DNA from: Sedimenticola thiotaurini
GTDB taxonomy: Bacteria > Pseudomonadota > Gammaproteobacteria > Chromatiales > Chromatiaceae
NCBI GenBank assembly: GCA_011051715.1
Contig: DRKP01000123.1
Coordinates: 1-43,138, forward strand
Reading direction: 5' to 3'
DNA: 43,138 bases
Part shown: positions 35,072-43,138 of the stretch, in pieces
How the letters are laid out: the number at the start of each line of letters is the position of its first letter
How positions within the stretch are numbered: position 1 is the first letter of the stretch
The notes under the pieces: generated by a model
Told to the model about the DNA's origin: nothing
Database searches by the model: none
The model's input: only the letters and a program-made list of their open reading frames with translations
Position numbers and translations under genes: made by a program

Positions 35072-36775
35072 TCAGCTGTTCTGCCGCATCACGCCACCCA
35101 GATCCGGATCGCCACTGCCGTGGGCGAACACCTCGCCCAGATAGTCCGGTGGCGTCTCGCCGAGCAGCCGGTACAGCTGGGTGAGCTGCAGCCGGAACAG
35201 ACGCTCGAAGTCGCTCACCGTCTCCCCCGGGTTGTAGTCACCGAACCACCAGAACCAGTCGGAACCCTCGCAACGGGCCAGCTGGCAGGCCGCCCGCTCC
35301 TGCTGCGCCTGGTCCAGTGTCCCGGCCTCCAGCACCCGGTCGTAGGCCTGCTTCGCCTCCACCAGCATGTCCCAGGCCCGGTTCTTGTCCTTGTCGCCGA
35401 TCCAGGTGGAGAAGGTGCCATAGACCCAGCTGCCCGCCACCATCTCCTCCAGGGTGTCCGCCCTGTGGCCCCGTTTCCCGACGATATCGGCAAAGGTGGT
35501 CAGCTGCAGGTCCGGATGTTCCGCCAGCCGCCGGTAGAGGGCGGTGAGGAAGAAACAGCCGTTGCGCGGATAGTATTCCCACGCATTCTCGCCATCCATG
35601 ATGATCGAGACCACCCGGTTGCCAACGCCACGGGTGGCCTGGGCGATGTTCTCCAGATTGTGGATCAGGTTGCCGACGGCATCATCGGCATGCCAGCTGG
35701 AATAGGTGAAACCGATCAGGTCGGAGAGACCGTCGTCACGGAAGAAGCAGTTGAGCTTGCCCTCGCCGAGACGGTAGGGCCGGTGCACCCAGTCCTCCTC
35801 CAGGGCCTGGCCGCCGCTGAATGCCTGCAGGCTGTTGTGCAGCACCTGCTGGCCACTGGCGGCCCATTGGAACCCCTCCTCCTCCAGCAGGCGCAGGGTC
35901 TCGCTGCTGACCCCGCCCTCGGCCGGCCAGCAGCCCGTGGGCCGATGGCCGAAGTGACGCTGGAACACCTCGATCCCCTTGCGGATGTGCCAGCGTGCGC
36001 GGGGCTCCCCGCCGGGGTAGATCGGCGACTCCGGCAGGGCCACCTCCGGCATCGCCTCGCGGGCGGAGTGGAAATCGAGCAGCAGCGGGATGATCGGATG
36101 GGCGTAGGGGGTGACCGACAGCTCGACCCGACCCTGCTCCGCCAGCCGGCGATAGCGCGGGATCAGCCCGCTGATCAGCTCGCCGATGGCCTCCACCAGC
36201 CGCCGCCGGTCATCAGCATCGTAACCGATGCGCTTCTTCTCCAGCGAGCGGATGCGGATATCGTTGATCCGGGCGCTCTCCCCCATCCACGCCAGGTGGT
36301 ACCAGACCAGCAGGTCGGCCAGGTACTGGTCGTTCAGGTACATGGAGGTCTCGCCGTGCTCGTCGATCCAGGCGGCCATGTCCGCCAGCCGGCGGAAGGT
36401 GCGGAAGCGGTTGATCATGTTGTCGCGGTTGGCCCGCACACAGGCCCGGACCAGGGCCCGGCGCGAGACCTGGTCCGCCGGCAGCCCGGGACCCGCCAGC
36501 GCCGCCAGCAGCGGGTCCCGGATCAGCCTCCCCCGCTCCAGCCAGGCGCGGATCTGCCGCTCGTACTCGTCCAGCTGCTCCAGCAGCACCGGCGCGAAGT
36601 TGACCACCGCCCGGGCATCCGGATTGTCCTCCAGGTGGGAGGCCATGTCGGCGTAGTCCTTGATTCCGTGCAGATAGACCCACGGCAGCTGGAAGTCACC
36701 GTCCTCCGGTCCGCGGTAGTCGGGCTGGTGCATGTGCCAGCACAGCACCACTCTCAATGGCGCCTCAGCGGACAT
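35072..36775 (-). CDS. GH57 glycoside hydrolase
   Basis: A 567-aa retaining glycoside hydrolase of family 57. Recognised blocks are [11 protein letters not shown] (region 1), [17 protein letters not shown] with the likely nucleophile Glu (region 3), and [17 protein letters not shown] with the likely acid/base Asp (region 4); the DGENxWExY form is that of amylase/amylopullulanase-type members rather than the GH57 branching enzymes. The substrate is therefore probably an alpha-glucan, in line with the flanking malQ and glgC genes. AGGTG lies 8 bp before the ATG, which overlaps the end of glgC by 11 bp. Exact reaction (hydrolase or transferase) is not determined. Confidence 0.9.
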   Translation of the reverse strand: MSAEAPLRVVLCWHMHQPDYRGPEDGDFQLPWVYLHGIKDYADMASHLEDNPDARAVVNFAPVLLEQLDEYERQIRAWLERGRLIRDPLLAALAGPGLPADQVSRRALVRACVRANRDNMINRFRTFRRLADMAAWIDEHGETSMYLNDQYLADLLVWYHLAWMGESARINDIRIRSLEKKRIGYDADDRRRLVEAIGELISGLIPRYRRLAEQGRVELSVTPYAHPIIPLLLDFHSAREAMPEVALPESPIYPGGEPRARWHIRKGIEVFQRHFGHRPTGCWPAEGGVSSETLRLLEEEGFQWAASGQQVLHNSLQAFSGGQALEEDWVHRPYRLGEGKLNCFFRDDGLSDLIGFTYSSWHADDAVGNLIHNLENIAQATRGVGNRVVSIIMDGENAWEYYPRNGCFFLTALYRRLAEHPDLQLTTFADIVGKRGHRADTLEEMVAGSWVYGTFSTWIGDKDKNRAWDMLVEAKQAYDRVLEAGTLDQAQQERAACQLARCEGSDWFWWFGDYNPGETVSDFERLFRLQLTQLYRLLGETPPDYLGEVFAHGSGDPDLGGVMRQNS

Positions 36776-38033
36776 AGTTCAGCACCTGCCCCAGCATCTC
36801 CGGCGTCACCAGCACCACCCCGCCCTCGGAGACCTCGAAGCGCTCGGCATCGGCCTGGGGATCCTGGCCGATGTGGGTCCCCTCGGGGATCTGGCAGCCG
36901 CGATCGATGATCGCCTTTGTTATGCGGCAGTGGCGACCGACCCGCACGTCCGGAAGGATCACCGAGTCTTCGATCCTGGAATAGGAGTTGAGGCGGACAT
37001 TGGAGAACAGCAGCGAGTTGCGCACCACCGAACCGGAGATGATGCAGCCGCCGGAGACCATCGAGTCCACCGCCATGCCCCGGCGATCGTCGTCGTCGAA
37101 GATGAACTTGGCCGGCGGCAGCTGCTCCTGGTAGGTCCAGATCGGCCAGGTCTTGTCGTACAGGTTCAGTTCCGGCGTCACTCCGATCAGTTCCAGGTTG
37201 GCGGACCAGAAGGCATCCAGGGTCCCCACGTCGCGCCAGTAGGCCTGTTCGCCGCTGTTCGGATCGCGGAAGGCGTAGGACATCACCCGGTACGGCTTGA
37301 TCACCGACGGGATGATGTCCTTGCCGAAGTCGTGGGTGGAGTTGGGCATGTCGGCATCCTTGATCAGCTGCTCGAACAGGAAGGCGGCATTGAACACGTA
37401 AATGCCCATGGATGCGAGCGCCTTGTCCGTGCTTCCCGGCATCGGTTTCGGGTTCTCCGGCTTTTCGTTGAACTCCAGCACCCGGCCCTCGTCGTCCACC
37501 GACATGACGCCGAAGCTCTTGGCCGTCTCCAGGTCCACCTCGATGCAGCTCACCGTCATGTCGGCACCGCTCTCCACGTGGCGCGCGATCATGGCGCCGT
37601 AGTCCATGCGGTAGATGTGGTCACCGGCCAGCACCAGGATGTAGTCGGGATTGTGATTGCGGAAGATGTCCAGGTTCTGATAGATGGCGTCGGCGGTGCC
37701 GGCATACCAGTTGTTCTCGATCCGCTGCTGCGCCGGCAGCAGCTCGACGAACTCGCCGAACTCGCCGCGCAGGAAACTCCAGCCGCGCTGGATGTGCAGG
37801 ATCAGGGAGTGGGCCTTGTACTGGGTCAGCACGCCGATCTGGCGGATGCCGGAGTTGATGCAGTTGGAGAGGGGGAAATCGATGATTCGGAACTTGCCGC
37901 CGAACGGAACCGCCGGCTTGGAGCGCCACTTGGTCAGATGCTTGAGCCGGGATCCGCGACCACCGGCAAGGACCAGCGCCAGGGTGCTCTTCGTCAGTCG
38001 GCTCACGAAACGGGGGTCCTGTTTGGCAGTCAT
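36765..38033 (-). CDS. glgC: Glucose-1-phosphate adenylyltransferase GlgC
   Basis: A 422-aa ADP-glucose pyrophosphorylase catalysing the committing step of bacterial glycogen synthesis. Recognised are [16 protein letters not shown] (nucleotide loop), [20 protein letters not shown], the Gly/Trp blocks [15 protein letters not shown] and [31 protein letters not shown] with the substrate Lys, and the C-terminal left-handed beta-helix ([17 protein letters not shown]). The ATG at 38033 has a strong AAGGAGGAG 7-15 bp upstream; the longer frame to 38063 is only leader. The enzyme opens an operon with the GH57, malQ and perhaps galU genes. Regulation by metabolites (fructose 1,6-bisphosphate) is expected from the family. 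Confidence 0.97.
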   Translation of the reverse strand: MTAKQDPRFVSRLTKSTLALVLAGGRGSRLKHLTKWRSKPAVPFGGKFRIIDFPLSNCINSGIRQIGVLTQYKAHSLILHIQRGWSFLRGEFGEFVELLPAQQRIENNWYAGTADAIYQNLDIFRNHNPDYILVLAGDHIYRMDYGAMIARHVESGADMTVSCIEVDLETAKSFGVMSVDDEGRVLEFNEKPENPKPMPGSTDKALASMGIYVFNAAFLFEQLIKDADMPNSTHDFGKDIIPSVIKPYRVMSYAFRDPNSGEQAYWRDVGTLDAFWSANLELIGVTPELNLYDKTWPIWTYQEQLPPAKFIFDDDDRRGMAVDSMVSGGCIISGSVVRNSLLFSNVRLNSYSRIEDSVILPDVRVGRHCRITKAIIDRGCQIPEGTHIGQDPQADAERFEVSEGGVVLVTPEMLGQVLNYVR

Positions 38034-38084
38034 TGCAAGCTCCTCCTTCCTTCTCTCCGCCACGGGGTGGCAGTGTGCCAGAAA

Positions 38085-38135
38085 CCGTATTCGAGGGTAC
38101 TGTACGGATGTAATTCAGTATATGCTAACATGCCT
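38085..38135. promoter_or_regulatory. AT-rich divergent promoter region of glgC and glgB
   Basis: The gap between the glgC and glgB starts is 164 bp and GC-rich except for this island. TATACT on the minus strand and TATATGC on the plus strand (both within 38117-38125) are -10-like; no convincing -35 boxes accompany them, so an activator may be needed. Assigned from composition and position only. Confidence 0.35.
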
Positions 38136-38197
38136 TGAGGTTGCTGCAGATCAGTGGCACAGGCAGCCCTCCCCTTCCCCGACCCCGGAACCGGCCC

Positions 38198-40369
38198 ATG
38201 GACAGAGAGCAGCTCGAAGAACCCCTCCTCCGCATCATCGAGGCACGCCACCACGACCCGTTCGAGGTGCTGGGGCGCCATGTCCATGGCGACCAGGCAG
38301 TGGTGCGGGTATTCCTGCCGCTGGCGCAACAGGCACGCATCGTCGGGCCCAACCTGAGCCTGCAGCGCATCGAGGGGACCGACCTGTTCGAGGGCTTCGG
38401 CAGCATCGACGAGATCCCCGAGCGCTACCGCATCGCCTGGACCGATCATCTCGGCCACGGCCACAGCTACCATGACCCCTACTGTTTTCCGCCCCAGGTG
38501 CCCGAATTCGACCTGCACCTGTTCGGCCAGGGACGTCACTGGCACGCCTACCGGATACTGGGCGCCCACGCCCACAGCGCCGACGGCGTGGACGGCACCC
38601 TGTTCGCGGTCTGGGCCCCCAATGCCGAGCGGGTCAGCGTGATCGGGGACTTCAACCACTGGGACGGACGCGTCCACCCCATGCGCAGCCGCGGCGGCAC
38701 CGGGGTGTGGGAGCTGTTCCTGCCGGAGGTCGGTGCCGGCAGCCTGTACCGGTTCGAGATCCGCTCCCGCCAGGGTGAGATCCTGGTGAAGAACGACCCC
38801 TACGCCAACCACTTCCAGGTGCGCCCGGAGAACGCCTGTATCATCACCGCTCCCAGCGAGCACCGCTGGGAGGACGACGACTGGCTGCGCAGTCGCTCCG
38901 ACGCCGACTGGCAGCGGGCACCGCTGTCTATCTACGAGGTCCACCTCGGCTCCTGGCAGCGGGACGAGGCCGGCAACTTCCTCAACTACCGGGAGCTGGC
39001 CCGGCGGCTGGCGGACTATGTCACGAAACAGGGCTTCACCCACATCGAGCTGCTGCCGGTGACCGAGCATCCGTTCGACGGGTCCTGGGGCTACCAGACC
39101 ACCGGCTACTTCGCCCCCACCAGCCGCTTCGGCAGCCCGGACGACTTCCGCTGGTTCGTCGATCACCTGCACCAGCGCGGCATCGGCATCCTGCTGGACT
39201 GGGTGCCGGCCCACTTTCCCAAGGACGCCCACGCCCTGGCCCGCTTCGACGGCACCGCCCTGTACGAACACGAGGATCCGCGCAAGGGGGAGCACCGGGA
39301 CTGGGGCACCCTGATCTTCAACTACGGCCGCGAGGAGGTGCGCAACTTCCTGCTCGCCTCCGCCGTCTACTGGCTGGAGGAGTTCCACCTGGACGGCCTG
39401 CGGGTGGACGCGGTCGCCTCCATGCTCTACCTCGACTACTCCCGGGATCCGGGGGACTGGGTGCCCAACCAGTACGGCGGCCGCGAGAACCTGGAGGCGG
39501 TCGACTTCCTGCGCCACCTCAACGAGGTGACCCACGAGCAGCACCCGGGCACCCTGATGATCGCCGAGGAGTCCACCGCCTGGCCCCAGGTGTCACGCCC
39601 CACCTGGCTCGGCGGCCTCGGCTTCAGCATGAAATGGAACATGGGCTGGATGCACGACACCCTGGCCTACTTCGCCAAGGATCCGGTCTATCGCCACTTC
39701 CATCACGACCTGCTCACCTTCGGCCTGCTCTACTGCTTCACCGAAAACTTCGTGCTGCCCTTCTCCCACGACGAGGTGGTTCACGGCAAGGGCTCGCTGC
39801 TGGACAAGATGGTGGGCGACGACTGGCAGCGTTTCGCCTCCCTGCGCCTGCTCTACAGCTATATGTTCACCTATCCCGGCAAGAAGCTGCAGTTCATGGG
39901 CAACGAATTCGCCCAGGGCCGGGAATGGAACGAGGCGGGCGAGCTGGACTGGCACCTGCTGGGACGGCCCCAGCACCAGGGGATCCACGCCCTGAGCGCC
40001 GAGCTCAACCGGCTCTACCGCGAGGTCCCGGCACTGCACGAGCTCGACTTCGATGCCGGCGGTTTCGAGTGGATCGACTGCCATGACGCCAGCCAGTCCA
40101 CCCTCTCCTATCTGCGCTGGGCACGGGACGGCAGCTTCGTGGTGGTGGTGCTCAACTTCACCCCGGTGCCACGGGAGCGGTACCGCATCGGCGTGCCGCG
40201 GGCCGGCGTCTACCGGGAGCTGTTCAACTCCGACTCCGAGTTCTATCACGGCAGCAACATGGGCAACGGCGGCCATGTGGTATCGGAGGAGATCCCCTGG
40301 ATGAACCAGGAGCACTCCCTCGAGCTGACCCTGCCGCCACTGGGGGCCCTGATCCTGCAGCAGGTGTGA
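38198..40369 (+). CDS. glgB: 1,4-alpha-glucan branching enzyme GlgB
   Basis: A 723-aa GH13 enzyme that introduces alpha-1,6 branches in glycogen; E. coli GlgB is 728 aa. The N-terminal part contains the N1 and CBM48 modules ([34 protein letters not shown]). The catalytic barrel follows with [27 protein letters not shown] (nucleophile Asp404), [10 protein letters not shown] (acid/base Glu457) and [12 protein letters not shown] (third Asp). The C-terminal beta domain ends with [10 protein letters not shown]. The ATG at 38198 gives the usual family start, although its ribosome-binding site is weak; a TTG at 38135 is in frame. It is divergent from glgC. No glgA, glgP or glgX gene is in the window. 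Confidence 0.96.
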   Translation: MDREQLEEPLLRIIEARHHDPFEVLGRHVHGDQAVVRVFLPLAQQARIVGPNLSLQRIEGTDLFEGFGSIDEIPERYRIAWTDHLGHGHSYHDPYCFPPQVPEFDLHLFGQGRHWHAYRILGAHAHSADGVDGTLFAVWAPNAERVSVIGDFNHWDGRVHPMRSRGGTGVWELFLPEVGAGSLYRFEIRSRQGEILVKNDPYANHFQVRPENACIITAPSEHRWEDDDWLRSRSDADWQRAPLSIYEVHLGSWQRDEAGNFLNYRELARRLADYVTKQGFTHIELLPVTEHPFDGSWGYQTTGYFAPTSRFGSPDDFRWFVDHLHQRGIGILLDWVPAHFPKDAHALARFDGTALYEHEDPRKGEHRDWGTLIFNYGREEVRNFLLASAVYWLEEFHLDGLRVDAVASMLYLDYSRDPGDWVPNQYGGRENLEAVDFLRHLNEVTHEQHPGTLMIAEESTAWPQVSRPTWLGGLGFSMKWNMGWMHDTLAYFAKDPVYRHFHHDLLTFGLLYCFTENFVLPFSHDEVVHGKGSLLDKMVGDDWQRFASLRLLYSYMFTYPGKKLQFMGNEFAQGREWNEAGELDWHLLGRPQHQGIHALSAELNRLYREVPALHELDFDAGGFEWIDCHDASQSTLSYLRWARDGSFVVVVLNFTPVPRERYRIGVPRAGVYRELFNSDSEFYHGSNMGNGGHVVSEEIPWMNQEHSLELTLPPLGALILQQV

Positions 40370-40389
40370 CCGGGCCGGGGCCAGGCACC

Positions 40390-40830
40390 ACCTTGTCTTC
40401 GCGTGATGACTTCACGCTCCATGAACAGTTCTCGCCAAGGCGCAAAGGACGCAAAGAGCACGGAGATTCTCCTGCTCCCCTGAATGGATACCTTGGCGAC
40501 CTTAGCGCCCTCCGCGTCTTTGCGAGAGGATTTCCCGTTCCATGAATAATTCTCGCCAAGGCGCAAAGGACGCCAAGAGCGCAGAGGTTTTCCTGCCCCC
40601 CTGAATGAGCACCTTGGCGACCTTCGCGCCCTCTGCGTCTTCGCGAGAGAACGTTCCAGCCGCAAGAAGATTCTCGCCAAGGCGCAAAGGACGCAAAGAG
40701 CACGAAGATCCTCCTGCTCCCCTGAATGAACACCTTGGCGCCCTCCGCGTCTTCGTGAGAGGACTTCCCTCCCCTTGGCGAATCCCCGCCAGGGCGCAAA
40801 GAGCCCAACGACGTCCGGAACGACCCACCA
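40390..40830. repeat. 121-bp tandem repeat array
   Basis: Three units begin with TTCTCGCCAAGGCGCAAAGG at 40429, 40550 and 40671, exactly 121 bp apart. A partial unit precedes them (from 40390) and a degraded one follows (40780-40830). Each unit also contains roughly complementary arms: CTCGCCAAGGCGCAAAGGAC near the start and ACCTTGGCGACC with GCGTCTTCGCGAGAG near the end, so each may fold into a hairpin. The open frames on the minus strand through this stretch are only translated repeat. The surrounding gap 40370-40971 has no other gene. Confidence 0.85.
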
Positions 40831-40844
40831 AGCCCTTCTTCTTT

Positions 40845-40872
40845 CGTCATTCCGGCGCAGGCCGGAATCCAG
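40845..40872. repeat. Dispersed palindromic repeat, left half
   Basis: CGTCATTCCGGCGC and AGGCCGGAATCCAG form a stem of the same family as 13999-14079. Here only the left half is present. It lies directly after the 121-bp repeat array. The remaining 100 bp up to the LysE gene contain nothing I can name. Confidence 0.7.
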
Positions 40873-40971
40873 CAGATTCAACCACCGGGATTGAAGTCTG
40901 TTCAGGGGTCCCCTGGAAAGCTTGGGAATTCCCGGAAACGAACACCGGCGCAGAAACCCCGCCTGTGGTGA

Positions 40972-41607
40972 CTACCTCTCGGTCAGGGCAAGGCGGATCC
41001 CGAGGGTCACGAACAGGGCGCCGAGTCCCCGGTCCAGCCACATCCCGATCTTCCGGTTGTTCTTCAACGAATCGGTCAGCCAGCCACCGGCGAGCACCAG
41101 GGGCGGTTCGATGAAGGCCGCCACGACGATGATCAGGATCCCGTGGAGGGACAACTGCGCCCAGACCGGCCCCGCCTCCCGGACCACGAACTGGGGGAGA
41201 AAGGCCAGGAAGAAGACCGCAACCTTGGGATTGAGGGCCGCTACCAGGATACCCTGGCGATAGATCCTGCCATGGCCCTGGTCGCCGGAGACATCGTCAC
41301 GGATAAAGCTGCCTCCCGACGATCCCAGTGCCTGGATACCCAGCCAGACCAGGTAGGCCGCGCCGGCCCATTTCACCACCGAGAAGGCGACTGCCGAGGT
41401 GGCCAGGATTGCCGACAGGCCGACCGCAGCCATGAGGACGTGCATCAGGGCGCCGGTCCAGATGCCGAACATGGCGGCAAATCCGGACCGGGTGCCACCC
41501 CGCGCAGTCTGCCCGAGAATGAACGCCATGTCCGGACCGGGCGACAGGTTCAACAGTACCGCAGCGGTGAGAAAAGTGGTCCAGTGAAGGAAGGTGTAAT
41601 CGAACAT
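40972..41607 (-). CDS. LysE/RhtB-family amino acid exporter
   Basis: A 211-aa membrane exporter of the LysE/RhtB superfamily with about six membrane helices. The N-terminal signature reads NLSPGPDMAFILGQTARGG, and the middle part has AYLVWLGIQALGS and ALNPKVAVFFLAFLPQF, both typical. Members export homoserine, threonine, lysine, arginine or related compounds; the substrate cannot be stated. The ATG at 41607 fits the family N-terminus (MFDYTFLHW); the frame is open to 41754 but without plausible signal. It stands alone, divergent from the pit gene and after the tandem repeats. Confidence 0.92.
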   Translation of the reverse strand: MFDYTFLHWTTFLTAAVLLNLSPGPDMAFILGQTARGGTRSGFAAMFGIWTGALMHVLMAAVGLSAILATSAVAFSVVKWAGAAYLVWLGIQALGSSGGSFIRDDVSGDQGHGRIYRQGILVAALNPKVAVFFLAFLPQFVVREAGPVWAQLSLHGILIIVVAAFIEPPLVLAGGWLTDSLKNNRKIGMWLDRGLGALFVTLGIRLALTER

Positions 41608-41753
41608 GGACTGGGTCCGGCAGGAGGGAGGCTCTCCCGTATCTATCACATTCCACCGAACCGGGCCACCCCCACTGCCCCTGCCAGGGCAAGTTGATCG
41701 GTGGCATCCCAACGGCGTAAGCTTGCCCGGTTCCCGGCTCCTGAGAGGTGGCA

Positions 41754-42794
41754 ATGGACGTCCTTCTGATTCTGGCCATCGTCACCGTGGCGATCATCGT
41801 CTTCTTCGACTACACCAACGGCTTTCACGATGCCTCCAACATCGTCGCCACGGTGATCGCCTCGCGCGCGATGACGCCGATCCAGGCGGTGATCGTGGTC
41901 GCGGTCTTCGAGTTTCTCGGTCCCTTGCTCGGCGGCACGGCGGTCGCCGACACCATCGGGACATTCGTGAATATCTCGGATCTGGCCGAGCTGCCTTCGA
42001 TGGTGGTCATCCTGTGCGGGATCTGCGGTGCCATCGCGTGGAACCTGGTGACCTGGTGGTTCGGCATCCCCTCCTCCTCCTCGCACGCCCTGGTCGGTGG
42101 ACTGGCCGGGGCCGTCATCGTGGCGGCGGGTGCGGATCACGTGGTCTGGGGGCTGCAGGAGCTGGGCCAGGGACGCCTGACCGGCGTCACCAAGGTGTTG
42201 CTGGCACTGATCATCTCCCCCATCATCGGCTTCTGGGTCGGCTTCGTGATCCACCGCTGGATGGGGCTCCTGCTGCGTGGCGCACGTCCATCGGTCAACC
42301 GGTACCTGCGCGGCACCCAGTTCTTCACCGCCGCCGGGCTGGCCTTCGCCCACGGCGCCAACGACGCCCAGAAGAGCATGGGTGTGATCACCATGGTGCT
42401 GCTCCTGGGTGGTTTCATCCCGCGATTCGACGTGCCCTTCTGGGTGGTGCTGACCTGCGCCACCGCGATCACCCTGGGCATCATGTCCGGCGGCTGGCGC
42501 ATCGTCCGCACGGTTGGCTTCGGCATCTACAAGGTGCGGCCGCTGCATGCGGTGGATGCCCAGCTGACCTCCGGCGCGGTGATCTTCGGCGCCGCGGTGG
42601 TCGGCGCCCCGGTATCGACCACCCACGTGGTCAGTTCGTCGATCATGGGGATCGGGGCCTCGGAACGCCCAAAGGCGGTACGCTGGGCCAAGGCGCGGGA
42701 TATCGTGACCACCTGGGTGATCACCATCCCCGGTGCCGCCACCGCATCCATCGCAACCTACTATCTGGTCCACTTCACCACCGGCGTGGCCTAA
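41754..42794 (+). CDS. pit: Low-affinity inorganic phosphate transporter (Pit family)
   Basis: A 346-aa Pit/PiT-type permease coupling phosphate (often as metal phosphate) to proton symport, with about ten membrane helices. Both family signature repeats are present: DYTNGFHDASNIVATV near the N-terminus and FAHGANDAQKSMGVI in the second half, followed by GAPVSTTHVVSSSIMG. The ATG at 41754 is preferred over the GTG at 41748 because GAGAGGTGG is just upstream. It lies 16 bp before a DUF47 gene, the usual Pit accessory partner. A 7-bp inverted repeat (GGGCAAG, 41687-41693; CTTGCCC, 41722-41728) lies in the upstream gap and may be regulatory. Confidence 0.95.
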   Translation: MDVLLILAIVTVAIIVFFDYTNGFHDASNIVATVIASRAMTPIQAVIVVAVFEFLGPLLGGTAVADTIGTFVNISDLAELPSMVVILCGICGAIAWNLVTWWFGIPSSSSHALVGGLAGAVIVAAGADHVVWGLQELGQGRLTGVTKVLLALIISPIIGFWVGFVIHRWMGLLLRGARPSVNRYLRGTQFFTAAGLAFAHGANDAQKSMGVITMVLLLGGFIPRFDVPFWVVLTCATAITLGIMSGGWRIVRTVGFGIYKVRPLHAVDAQLTSGAVIFGAAVVGAPVSTTHVVSSSIMGIGASERPKAVRWAKARDIVTTWVITIPGAATASIATYYLVHFTTGVA

Positions 42795-42810
42795 CCAGGA
42801 GACCGATATC

Positions 42811-43138
42811 ATGAGCAACAGGGAATCCGGCATCGTGCGGCTGATCGACAGGGTGTTCCCCCGCATGCCCAACTTCTACCATCTGATCGACGAACAGTGT
42901 GACCAGTGCGTCGCAGGGATGGAGGTGTTCGTCGCCTACATGGAGAGCGGTGATGAGGAACTGGCCAACGAGGTGCGGCTGATGGAAAAACAGGGAGATG
43001 AGCTGAAGGCGCGCAATATCTCGATCCTGGACAGCGCTTTCGCCACGCCGATCGATCGCGAGGACATCTACCGGGCCATCGTCAGCATCGACCACATCCT
43101 GAACTATGCCAAGACCACGGTGCGGGAGATCGAGGTAC
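42811..43138 (+). CDS. DUF47/PhoU-like Pit accessory protein (partial)
   Basis: The first 109 codons of a DUF47-family protein (PhoU-like, PF01865), cut by the window end. The visible part is all helical: it starts MSNRESGIVRLIDRVFPRMP, and continues with FYHLIDEQCDQCVAGMEVF and RLMEKQGDELKARNISILD, then TPIDREDIYRAIVSIDHILN, where the acidic EDI/D-I-D region corresponds to the metal-binding blocks of the family. Such proteins bind iron or other metals at helix bundles and probably adjust the activity of the adjoining Pit transporter. CAGGAGA precedes the ATG at 42811. Confidence 0.9.
   Translation, partial: MSNRESGIVRLIDRVFPRMPNFYHLIDEQCDQCVAGMEVFVAYMESGDEELANEVRLMEKQGDELKARNISILDSAFATPIDREDIYRAIVSIDHILNYAKTTVREIEV

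Noticed and set aside
40390-40830. CRISPR array
   Set aside because: The period is 121 bp, the whole unit is repeated, and there are no unique spacers or cas genes.
40224-40881. Minus-strand open frames of about 208 and 211 residues
   Set aside because: They translate the 121-bp repeats and overlap the end of glgB; the proteins are repetitive in step with the DNA.
41687-41728. Inverted repeat GGGCAAG/CTTGCCC upstream of pit as an operator
   Set aside because: Only 7 bp per arm with a 28-bp gap in GC-rich DNA; it could be chance and no matching promoter is convincing.
1-43138. tRNA, rRNA, prophage or integrative element
   Set aside because: No tRNA cloverleaf, rRNA segment, integrase or transposase was seen in reading the intergenic regions and proteins; composition is even except for short repeat patches.

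Overview
The window looks like a chromosomal segment of a high-GC gammaproteobacterium. The tesA/ybbA/ybbP arrangement, DNA polymerase II, the bacterial-type glycogen genes and a PhoPQ-like pair all fit that class. A probable sulfur globule protein at 12820-13152 suggests a sulfur-oxidising, Chromatiales-like organism; this is inference, since no 16S or sox/dsr genes are present. No tRNA, rRNA, CRISPR, transposase or phage gene is visible. Almost every base is explained by about 35 tightly packed genes, many joined by 4-bp ATGA/GTGA overlaps.

Layout. 1-6.1 kb: two TAXI-type periplasmic binding proteins, one paired with a membrane GGDEF-EAL c-di-GMP enzyme and the other with a fused TRAP permease, meeting head-on around a small Cys-motif protein. 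6.2-8.0 kb: a small exported protein and a fusion of a ZnuA-like binding domain with a SCO copper-chaperone domain. 8.2-11.8 kb: the DNA-repair helicase/exonuclease pair MrfA-MrfB. 11.9-12.8 kb: a PPK2 polyphosphate kinase. 12.8-14 kb: the sulfur globule-like protein and a secreted protein made of four exact 52-residue repeats. 14.3-16.4 kb: a MotA/MotB-like ion-driven membrane unit. 16.6-17.6 kb: a phytase-like exported esterase. 17.9-24.1 kb: tesA divergent from ybbA-ybbP-polB. 24.1-26.4 kb: PepSY protein, response regulator and histidine kinase. 26.6-31.4 kb: a TetR-MFP-RND efflux operon with a recognisable promoter and operator. 31.5-32.5 kb: a small exported protein and an FMN reductase. 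32.6-40.4 kb: galU, malQ, a GH57 enzyme, glgC and divergent glgB. 40.4-40.9 kb: a 121-bp tandem repeat. 41-43.1 kb: a LysE-type exporter, a Pit phosphate permease and the start of its DUF47 partner.

Storage metabolism is a recurring theme: polyphosphate (ppk2, with pit for phosphate uptake), sulfur globules and glycogen all have genes here, although they lie in separate transcription units.

The most unusual items are the ZnuA-like/SCO fusion with most metal ligands missing, the 52-residue repeat protein, the TAXI/GGDEF-EAL pair, the MotAB-like unit without flagellar or Zorya partners, and several families of intergenic repeats. No complete, clearly new multi-gene system can be proven from the sequence alone.
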